Assembly: GCA_937895435.1 (NCBI GenBank) | Contig: CALAXT010000042.1 | Span: 46,716-110,715, forward strand | DNA from: an uncultured Paracoccaceae bacterium | Lineage (GTDB): Bacteria; Pseudomonadota; Alphaproteobacteria; Rhodobacterales; Rhodobacteraceae | Direction: 5' to 3' | DNA: 64,000 bases | Shown here: positions 58,383 through 64,000 of the stretch, in pieces | How positions within the stretch are numbered: the stretch's first letter is position 1 | Layout of the letters: each line of letters starts with the position of its first letter | Notes under the pieces: model-generated | Databases searched by the model: none | What the model was told of the DNA's origin: nothing | The model's input: the letters and a program-made list of their open reading frames with translations, nothing else | Made by a program: the position numbers and the translations under genes

Positions 58383-59212
58383 ACCCGCAGAGGGTCGGCC
58401 TTGGCCAATGCGTCAAACGCCATTAGGCTTTCGATGAGCCCTGCCATTTGATCAAGTGGGATCATATTTGGCCCGTCTGAGGGCGCTGTATCGGGCGCTT
58501 GATGGGTTTCGATGAAAACGCCGGCAATCCCCAAGCTTACGGCGGCGCGCGCCATCACGGGGGCATAAATGCGTTCGCCGCCCGATGATGTGCCTTGGCC
58601 ACCCGGTTGCTGCACCGAATGGGTGGCATCCATGATGACCGGATAGCCGGTTTTCATCATCCGGGGCAGGGCGCGCATGTCGGCCACAAGGGTATTATAG
58701 CCAAACGACGTTCCGCGTTCGGTCAATAAAATGCGGGTATTGCCTGTTGATGCAACCTTGGCCGCAACATTGTCCATGTCCCATGGTGCAAGAAACTGGC
58801 CCTTTTTGATATTTATGACAGCACCTGTTTTGCTGGCGGCCAATAACAAATCGGTTTGGCGGCACAAAAAGGCTGGGATTTGCAGCACATCAACCACTGC
58901 GGCCACTTCGGCGCAGTGGTCGGCTTCATGCACATCTGTCAGCACCGGCAGACCAAAGGTCTGGTGAATGTCTTGCAAAATGGCCAGCCCCGCCTGCATG
59001 CCGACGCCTCGTTTGCCCGACAACGCGCTGCGGTTGGCCTTGTCATAGCTGGCTTTGAACACAAAGCCCGCGCCAAATTGGGCGCAGATCTCAGCCATCG
59101 TGCCGGCAATCATCTGGGCGTGATCCAAGCTTTCCAGCTGGCAGGGGCCAGAAATAATAGTCAGCGGGCGATCATTGCTGATCGCAAGCGACCCTGTGGT
59201 GACTGTTTGCAT
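58379..59212 (-). CDS. kdsA: 3-deoxy-8-phosphooctulonate (KDO-8-P) synthase
   Basis: A 277-residue enzyme condensing PEP with arabinose-5-phosphate to KDO-8-phosphate. [14 protein letters not shown] near 19-32 includes the metal-binding Cys24, which marks the metal-dependent class. [20 protein letters not shown] and [12 protein letters not shown] near 88 are substrate-binding blocks, and [18 protein letters not shown] [18 protein letters not shown] near the end is typical. KDO is needed for lipid A inner core and for the linker of ABC-exported capsules, which fits the adjacent capsule-export genes. Confidence 0.95.
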   Translation of the reverse strand: MQTVTTGSLAISNDRPLTIISGPCQLESLDHAQMIAGTMAEICAQFGAGFVFKASYDKANRSALSGKRGVGMQAGLAILQDIHQTFGLPVLTDVHEADHCAEVAAVVDVLQIPAFLCRQTDLLLAASKTGAVINIKKGQFLAPWDMDNVAAKVASTGNTRILLTERGTSFGYNTLVADMRALPRMMKTGYPVIMDATHSVQQPGGQGTSSGGERIYAPVMARAAVSLGIAGVFIETHQAPDTAPSDGPNMIPLDQMAGLIESLMAFDALAKADPLRV

Positions 59213-59226
59213 AAAAGCCTCTGTGC

Positions 59227-60993
59227 TTAGGTCGATACCTGCTCACGCAGGATGGAAGCGGTCATCGAGAGCATCAGATAAATGCCCATAAAAATTAAAA
59301 ACGCCACCAACGTATTTTCAAAGGCGCGCGGATAGGCCGCCTCATCCGGGGCAACGGGGTTCACGCCAATCGACAGATAGCGCACCTGCCGGTTCGCCTC
59401 AATCCGGGCAGATTCCAGCGATTGCAGCGCTTGCGCCATGATCATCTGGCGCGTCGCTACATCAGATTCCGCAATCATCAATTCGCTTTGAATGCTGGCA
59501 AGTGACCGACCGCTGGCATCGCTTTCGGTCATTTTGGCCCGTAATTCGGTGATTTCCTGTTCCAGACCGGTAATTCGGTTGCGGATTGGATCAACGCGCG
59601 CCTGAGACGGGTTGGCGTTGGCCATAAGTTCTGACAGGCGCAGGCGTTCCTGAATCACTTGCCCTTCTAATGCGCCAATCCGCGAAATAACCATGCTGGT
59701 TTCGGCCTGCGAGCTGATGACTTTGTATTTTTCTTGCAGGCTCATCACCTTGCGCTGGGCCGCAACCATGTTGGCCTCGGCCTCTTGATAGCTTTCGCGC
59801 GCGCCTTGCATCTGATCTTCGCGCACGCGCTTTGTCAGATTATCAACCTGTTCTTCGGCATAGCTGATCAGAGCGCGCGAAAAATCGACGGCGGTCTGTG
59901 GGTCAATCGCCTTAACCTCCATCTTGATCACGCCCTCAGTCGGATCATAGCCGATCAAAACCGTTTTGGCATAGAGATCATAGGCATCTTCATTCGTCGC
60001 ATCATTGGCCAGACGGCGCAGAGGGTCGATTGCTGTTTGGCTGAAATAGGCTTTAAACCCGAGGCTTTCATCGAGCCGCATCATCGCCTCACGCGATTGC
60101 AGATAGCCTTGCACCGTGACTGAGTCGGTCATCGCCCCCATCAAACCGCCTGACATCATGCTTGTCATGCCGGTTCCTCCACTGGGTTCGGCTGTTTGCA
60201 CGGCAAATTCGCTGTGCACAGCATAAAGTGGGGTGGCGGCAACATTGAAGTAATAGCCCGCCGCCAGTGTCGGCAGCAGCACAAAGGCAAAAAGCCGCGC
60301 CCAAAGCGTGGCCAATTTGCGCCGTCTGCGCCGGGCAATATCGCGCTGGATGGCCATGATGTTATTAAGCGTCGAACTTTGCGCCGGTGCGGTTTCTGGG
60401 GAAAGTGTGATCGCGCCAAGTTTCTGGCTGTTGCCCTTTTCTTCTGCCGTGTCCGCGGGCCCGTCTGTGGTGTCGGACTTGGCAGTGGTGTCGCCTGAGC
60501 CTGATACAACAGACAGCCACTTGGCCTTGCTAAAGGGTTCAATTCCACGTGCGCGCAGCATTTCAACCGCTTGGGCGTCCGAGCTGGGTTCCAACCCCTG
60601 GCGTGTGGCCATGCGACGGGCGATGCGCAGTTGGCGGCTTGTTAAATCTGCAATGGGAATGACGGGCGCATCGTCGATCTGACCTTGGCCCGATGTGGCT
60701 GATTGTGTCGGTTGTGCCGCAGCATCGCGCGCTTTTTGAGAGGTGGGAAATACCATATCACCAAAGCCGTCTTCGGGTTCCGAGAAAATCATCTCAGGGT
60801 TATCACCGTCCACTTTTGGTGTTTGTGGCGTGGGTTTGCTACCGCGTTGGTTGGCTTTGGGGAATTTCATTTTTTCTTCGGTCTCCAACGGCGTGGGCAC
60901 AGAGGGGGCAGTGACAGCCGCGTCTTTTGTGGATGACGGATCGTTGGCGTCTTTATCAGCTGGATTGGGTTTATCGGGCGGTGTCATAGTCAT
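59227..60993 (-). CDS. KpsE/WcbD-type capsule export inner-membrane protein with a 228-aa cytosolic N-terminal arm
   Basis: A 588-residue polysaccharide co-polymerase/export protein. Residues 1-228 are polar and Pro/Ser/Thr-rich, with a basic helical patch (DLTSRQLRIARRMATRQGLE and AVEMLRARGIEPFSKAKWL, about 116-160). Helix 1 is 229-250 (LWARLFAFVLLPTLAAGYYF), then a periplasmic coiled-coil domain to about 550, and a C-terminal helix (FENTLVAFLIFMGIYLMLSM). It overlaps the KpsT-like gene by 23 bp. The start at 60993 (or ATG 60987) is used; the frame running back inside the ATPase gene is discarded. KpsE homologues are usually about 380 residues, so the arm is extra. Confidence 0.82.
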   Translation of the reverse strand: MTMTPPDKPNPADKDANDPSSTKDAAVTAPSVPTPLETEEKMKFPKANQRGSKPTPQTPKVDGDNPEMIFSEPEDGFGDMVFPTSQKARDAAAQPTQSATSGQGQIDDAPVIPIADLTSRQLRIARRMATRQGLEPSSDAQAVEMLRARGIEPFSKAKWLSVVSGSGDTTAKSDTTDGPADTAEEKGNSQKLGAITLSPETAPAQSSTLNNIMAIQRDIARRRRRKLATLWARLFAFVLLPTLAAGYYFNVAATPLYAVHSEFAVQTAEPSGGTGMTSMMSGGLMGAMTDSVTVQGYLQSREAMMRLDESLGFKAYFSQTAIDPLRRLANDATNEDAYDLYAKTVLIGYDPTEGVIKMEVKAIDPQTAVDFSRALISYAEEQVDNLTKRVREDQMQGARESYQEAEANMVAAQRKVMSLQEKYKVISSQAETSMVISRIGALEGQVIQERLRLSELMANANPSQARVDPIRNRITGLEQEITELRAKMTESDASGRSLASIQSELMIAESDVATRQMIMAQALQSLESARIEANRQVRYLSIGVNPVAPDEAAYPRAFENTLVAFLIFMGIYLMLSMTASILREQVST

Positions 60994-61630
60994 AAAGCTG
61001 TTTTGCTTCTTCCAAGGTTTCAAACATATGCAGCTGGCCGTTGCGCAACACGGCAGCCGATTGGCAGAACTTTTCCAGCGTCTTTGCCTGGTGCGACACA
61101 ACCACAACGGTGGCGGTTTCCAGCCGTTTGCGCAAGATCTCGCCCGCTTTGCGATTGAATTCAACGTCGGTTGTTGCAGGCATGCCCTCATCAATCAGAT
61201 AGATATCGAATTCCAACGCCAGCATAAGCGCAAAGCTAAACCGCGATCGCATGCCTGCGCTGTAGGTGGCGATGGGCATATCAAAATATTCATCAATTGC
61301 GCACAACCAGCGGCAAAACGCCTCAACATAATCGGGGTCAAGGCCATAGAGCCTGGCAATATAGCGTGCGTTTTCATTGGCGCTGTGCTTTGAAATCACA
61401 CCGCCCATGAACCCCAGAGGAAATGAGATGCGACAGCCACGGGTTACCTGACCCTCATCTGGTTTTTCCAAACCGGCCATCATGTTGATGATCGTGGTCT
61501 TGCCGGTGCCATTGGGTGCAAGAATGCCCAGAGAATTGCCCAGTTCCACCCGAAAAGACGCCTGATCCAAGATGACCTTGCGTTTTTTTCCGGTCCAGAA
61601 GGACTTGCTGACATTCGCGAATTCGAGCAT
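60971..61630 (-). CDS. kpsT: KpsT-type capsule polysaccharide export ATPase
   Basis: A 219-residue ABC ATPase. Walker A is APNGTGKTT near 40-48 (the Ala-Pro-Asn form of KpsT/BexA), signature TYSAGMRSRFSF near 137-148, Walker B IYLIDEG near 160, and the H-loop VVVVSHQAKTLEKF. It powers export of group 2-type capsule chains with a KpsM permease. No kpsM lies on either side, so the permease must be encoded elsewhere. The KpsE-like gene overlaps its end. Confidence 0.9.
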   Translation of the reverse strand: MLEFANVSKSFWTGKKRKVILDQASFRVELGNSLGILAPNGTGKTTIINMMAGLEKPDEGQVTRGCRISFPLGFMGGVISKHSANENARYIARLYGLDPDYVEAFCRWLCAIDEYFDMPIATYSAGMRSRFSFALMLALEFDIYLIDEGMPATTDVEFNRKAGEILRKRLETATVVVVSHQAKTLEKFCQSAAVLRNGQLHMFETLEEAKQLYDYDTAR

Positions 61631-61740
61631 TCAACCCCTCGGTCGACAGTGATTGCCGATCCATAGCAGTCAGGAGTTAAAAAGATGTTCCCAAACCTGA
61701 CACCCCCCATTATGGCCGATTTTCGGGCCCAAATACAATG

Positions 61741-61755
61741 GTTCTCTCGGTGTTC
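61741..61755 (+). promoter_or_regulatory. LexA-like (SOS) box upstream of the SseB-family gene
   Basis: GTTC TCTCGGT GTTC: exact GTTC-N7-GTTC, 82 bp before the SseB-family start and 110 bp upstream of divergent kpsT. The match alone could occur by chance about twice per 64 kb on both strands, but intergenic placement makes it more interesting. The seven-base spacer is less AT-rich than in the box at 14875. Confidence 0.45.
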
Positions 61756-61782
61756 GTCAGAATTGTGAACGGCGATGCCTGA

Positions 61783-61826
61783 CCTGATCTCTTTTGAAAA
61801 AATCCCTGATCTCTGTTGAAAAAATA
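61783..61826 (+). repeat. Tandem 22-bp duplication before the SseB-family gene
   Basis: CCTGATCTCTTTTGAAAAAATC (61783-61804) is followed directly by CCTGATCTCTGTTGAAAAAATA (61805-61826); 20 of 22 bases agree. The second copy ends just before the AAGGA ribosome site. It may be a recent slippage event that alters the leader. Confidence 0.85.
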
Positions 61827-61836
61827 AGGAATTGCC

Positions 61837-62658
61837 ATGCCTGATCAGAGCCCGCTTGATCTCGCCCAGATCACACTGACGGCCTTGGAAGAGGCCACAC
61901 CCGCCAGCCCGGCAGCTGAAGCGGCGCGGTTACAGTATTTTTCAGTTTTGGCAGATACTGAGATTTTTGTGCTGTTGGAACAAGAGGCGCAGGGCGCCCA
62001 GTTTGCGCCGCAGGTGTTTGCCGTTTCTGATGGACAGTTTGCACTGGGATTTGATGCCGAAGACCGTTTGGCCGCTTTTGCGGGTGGTCCGGCACCTTAT
62101 GCTGCTTTGCCGGGCCGTGTGTTGGCGCACGTGCTGGCAGAGGCTGGGCTTGGTTTGGGGGTAAACTTGGGAACTGTCGCGGAATCCATGTTGCCTGCGC
62201 AAGCTTTGGAATGGCTCAGCCAGCACTTGGCAAAAGCGGGTGCGGCGGCGCCAGTGGCGGCGGTTCTTCGTGCTCCATTTTCTGCTCCGGTTGGATTTCC
62301 CGAGGCATTGATGCAGGGTCTGGTGGCACGCATGGCCCGGTTTGGCACTTTGGCGCAGGAAGCTTGGGTGATTGCACCTGCGCCGCAGGCCCATCTGCTG
62401 ATCTTTGTGGGCGCAGATGATGCGGCTGGCCCGGCTTTGGCAAAAATGGCCAGTGAGGCCGTGATGTTTGCTGGGTTGGATGCTCGCGATGGTGCGGGGT
62501 TTGACCTGACGGTTGCAGTGTGGCGTGTCGATGATCCGCGGTTGGCAGATTTGCGCGCCGCAGGCCTGAGCTTGCCCTTGCCTGAACCCGCGGCCACCGC
62601 TGGCCGCAGCCCGACCGCCCCAGGCAGTGATCCGGCCCGCCCGCCCATTTTGCGATAG
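61837..62658 (+). CDS. SseB-family protein
   Basis: A 273-residue protein with an SseB N-terminal-like domain: AARLQYFSVLADTEIFVLLEQEAQG (about 29-53), FAPQVFAVSDGQFALGFDAEDRLAAFAG, then YAALPGRVLAHVLAEAGLGLGVNLG. The second half has VGADDAAGPALAKMASEAVMFAG, and the C-terminus (PEPAATAGRSPTAPGSDPARPP) is disordered. SseB proteins are poorly understood; the name comes from E. coli serine-sensitivity work. AAGGA lies ahead of the ATG; the upstream region carries a LexA-like box and a tandem repeat. Confidence 0.8.
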   Translation: MPDQSPLDLAQITLTALEEATPASPAAEAARLQYFSVLADTEIFVLLEQEAQGAQFAPQVFAVSDGQFALGFDAEDRLAAFAGGPAPYAALPGRVLAHVLAEAGLGLGVNLGTVAESMLPAQALEWLSQHLAKAGAAAPVAAVLRAPFSAPVGFPEALMQGLVARMARFGTLAQEAWVIAPAPQAHLLIFVGADDAAGPALAKMASEAVMFAGLDARDGAGFDLTVAVWRVDDPRLADLRAAGLSLPLPEPAATAGRSPTAPGSDPARPPILR

Positions 62659-62677
62659 AGAAGGGTGGTTATTTGTG

Positions 62678-62699
62678 GGGTATTATAATACCCTTATTG
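62678..62699 (+). terminator. Palindrome ending the SseB-family transcript
   Basis: GGGTATTATAATACCC (62678-62693) is a perfect 16-bp palindrome 20 bp after the stop, followed by TTATTG. As a hairpin it would have an AT loop; T run is weak, so the terminator role is tentative. It could also be an operator for the rplM promoter just downstream. Confidence 0.5.
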
Positions 62700-62741
62700 A
62701 AATCTCATTGATTTTAAACGATATTATATTGCTTTGTGGCC

Positions 62742-62769
62742 TTGACTGTTGCCGCGAAATGCTTAGAAA
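62742..62769 (+). promoter_or_regulatory. rplM: Putative promoter of rplM-rpsI
   Basis: TTGACT (62742-62747), 16-bp spacer, TAGAAA (62764-62769), 60 bp ahead of the rplM start. The CTTGAC context resembles ribosomal gene promoters of Rhodobacteraceae. An alternative pair TTGAAA-N17-GATATT lies about 45 bp upstream. Confidence 0.5.
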
Positions 62770-62828
62770 CGTGCAATCTGACGCGCAGCCCTGTGGCTGT
62801 GGGTCTTGGCACCAAGATGGAACAGCCG

Positions 62829-63293
62829 ATGAAAACCTTTACCGCGACTCCGGCGGACATCGACAAGAAGTGGATCCTGATCGACGCCGAAGGCATCGTT
62901 TTGGGTCGTCTTGCGACGATCGTCGCCATGCGCTTGCGTGGCAAGCACAAACCCTCATTCACGCCGCACATGGATATGGGCGACAATGTTATCATCATCA
63001 ACGCCGAAAAGGTGCAGATGACGGGTAAGAAGCGTGACGACAAACGCTATTACTGGCACACTGGCCACCCGGGCGGCATTAAGCACCGCACCGCACGTCA
63101 GGTTCTAGAAGGCGCGCATCCCGAGCGTGTTGTTGAAAAGGCCGTTCAGCGTATGCTGCCCGGTGGCAAACTCAGCCGTCAGCAGATGACAAATCTGCGT
63201 ATCTACGCCGGCGCCGCCCACCCGCATGAGGCCCAGCAGCCCGCCGTGCTGGATCTTAAGCCGCTGAACCCGAAAAACACCCGGAGCGCATGA
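62829..63293 (+). CDS. rplM: 50S ribosomal protein L13
   Basis: A 154-residue protein starting [21 protein letters not shown], then [39 protein letters not shown] and [22 protein letters not shown], which are L13 blocks. ATG 62829 agrees with homologues; an ATG at 62817 and a longer frame are less likely. The stop overlaps the rpsI start (ATGA). Confidence 0.97.
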   Translation: MKTFTATPADIDKKWILIDAEGIVLGRLATIVAMRLRGKHKPSFTPHMDMGDNVIIINAEKVQMTGKKRDDKRYYWHTGHPGGIKHRTARQVLEGAHPERVVEKAVQRMLPGGKLSRQQMTNLRIYAGAAHPHEAQQPAVLDLKPLNPKNTRSA

Positions 63294-63808
63294 TGATGGA
63301 TGAACTCAAATCGCTCGAAGGTCTGAAATCTGCTGTTGCAGGTGCTGTTGCCACTGCAGCCGCGAATGCAACCGAAGACATGCAGGCCGTCGCCGCACCC
63401 CGCACCCCGCAGCGTGATGCGCTGGGCCGGGCTTATGCCACTGGCAAGCGTAAAGATGCGGTCGCCCGCGTTTGGATCAAGCCTGGCTCGGGCAAGGTGA
63501 CTGTAAACGGCAAAGAAATGGCCGCTTATTTCGCACGCCCCGTGTTGCAGATGATCTTGCGTCAGCCCTTTCAGATTGCTGGGGTTGAAGGCCAGTTTGA
63601 CGTCATGGCAACCGTTGCTGGCGGCGGGCTTTCGGGCCAAGCCGGTGCTGTAAAGCATGGCATTTCAAAGGCGCTGCAGCTTTATGAGCCCACACTGCGT
63701 GGCGCATTGAAAGCTGCTGGCTTCCTGACCCGTGACAGCCGGGTTGTGGAACGGAAAAAATACGGTAAGCGCAAGGCGCGCCGGAGCTTCCAGTTCTCGA
63801 AGCGTTAA
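63290..63808 (+). CDS. rpsI: 30S ribosomal protein S9
   Basis: A 172-residue protein. Residues 1-45 form an Ala-rich N-terminal extension ([20 protein letters not shown]) absent in most S9 (about 130 residues) but common in Rhodobacteraceae. The core starts [21 protein letters not shown] and ends with [20 protein letters not shown], whose basic tail contacts P-site tRNA. ATG 63290 overlaps the rplM stop; two further in-frame ATGs follow at once. Confidence 0.97.
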   Translation: MMMDELKSLEGLKSAVAGAVATAAANATEDMQAVAAPRTPQRDALGRAYATGKRKDAVARVWIKPGSGKVTVNGKEMAAYFARPVLQMILRQPFQIAGVEGQFDVMATVAGGGLSGQAGAVKHGISKALQLYEPTLRGALKAAGFLTRDSRVVERKKYGKRKARRSFQFSKR

Positions 63809-63838
63809 TTCTGTATTTACAGAATATACAACAAAAAC

Positions 63839-63872
63839 AATGGCTTGCAAGAAATAGCGAGCCATTTTTCTT
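63839..63872 (+). terminator. Intrinsic terminator of rplM-rpsI
   Basis: AATGGCTTGC (63839-63848) pairs with GCGAGCCATT (63857-63866) with one G-U pair and is followed by TTTCTTT. Just upstream ATTCTGTA/TACAGAAT (63808-63825) forms another short hairpin overlapping the rpsI stop codon. Confidence 0.75.
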
Positions 63873-64000
63873 TGTCCCGATCTGGTCCCTATGCTTGTTT
63901 TTGCATGGTTTTTCTTGCCAATAAGTCACGGTCCAGTCACGTTGAGCTTGTCAACGGCAGAGTAAAAGTGAGCCAAAGGGCAGTGCAAAATGTTGCCACT
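63873..64000. other. Right-hand edge, no gene recognised
   Basis: 128 bp after the rpsI terminator with no convincing coding frame on either strand and no tRNA. It reads less GC-rich than the ribosomal genes. Could be the start of a gene entering from outside the window. Confidence 0.4.

Noticed and set aside
60994..61194. Extension of the KpsE-like gene inside kpsT
   Set aside because: Opposite logic of overlap: the kpsT frame is well conserved here and the KpsE start at 60993 follows directly.

Overview
The window looks like chromosomal backbone from an alphaproteobacterium of the Rhodobacteraceae (Roseobacter/Rhodobacter) type. Supporting signs: a GapR/DUF2312 gene, DUF1178, DUF2842 and DUF465 proteins, a divergent purA/secG pair, a choXWV-betI-betA choline locus, HflKC-DUF2065-DegP and rplU-rpmA-GNAT-obg-proB-proA clusters, ribosomal proteins with Ala-rich extensions, and GTTC-N7-GTTC (alphaproteobacterial LexA) boxes. 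Genes are tightly packed, with many 1-, 4- and 8-bp overlaps. I see no insertion sequence, prophage, CRISPR array or rRNA. The assignment to family is inference from gene content, not from a marker-gene tree.

Layout. 1-9.5 kb: gapR end, a small two-TM protein, a 2-hydroxyacid dehydrogenase, an SH3 protein, a cation efflux pump, an M3 peptidase, a CoxG-like protein, DUF1178, NUDIX, and a three-gene overlapping unit (RidA, glycerophosphodiesterase, acyltransferase-like). 9.6-12.8 kb: type I secretion adaptor and ABC exporter. 12.9-15.3 kb: MlaA and MlaC lipid-transport proteins, a 2Fe-2S ferredoxin, and a remnant of the SOS polymerase DnaE2 directly behind a perfect LexA box. 15.4-21.5 kb: one leftward run rpiA-gor-hflK-hflC-DUF2065-degP (pentose phosphate, thiol redox, envelope proteolysis). 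21.7-28.6 kb: GST, serine deaminase, an EamA carrier, thiamine pyrophosphokinase, a lineage-type 464-aa unknown protein, DUF2842 and purA. 28.7-38.2 kb: rightward secG, pyrG, mgtE, 5-FTHF cyclo-ligase, YmdB-like phosphoesterase, an SLC13 carrier with RCK_C domains, yebC, and LysE and EamA exporters.

38.1-43.5 kb is a choline uptake and oxidation locus: leftward choX-choW-choV (binding protein, permease, ATPase), divergent from betI and betA, with a BetI-type palindrome between them. 43.6-49.8 kb: a secreted nuclease, YdcH, a second CoxG-like protein, an XRE/ScfR-type regulator, a Bcr/CflA-type efflux carrier and the leftward glnB-glnA operon. 49.9-58.4 kb: NAD(P)HX repair enzyme, tRNA-Leu(UAG), trigger factor, L21, L27, GNAT, Obg and the first two proline-synthesis enzymes. 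58.4-61.6 kb: KDO-8-phosphate synthase beside a capsule-export ATPase and KpsE-like protein, consistent with a KDO-linked capsule. 61.8-64 kb: an SseB-family protein behind a second LexA-like box and a 22-bp tandem duplication, then rplM-rpsI.

No wholly new system is obvious. The most interesting items are the SOS-box/DnaE2 remnant, the second LexA-like box, the inverted repeat cluster before the NUDIX gene, the 464-aa unknown protein with a Glu-Pro repeat, and the long cytoplasmic arm of the KpsE-like protein.
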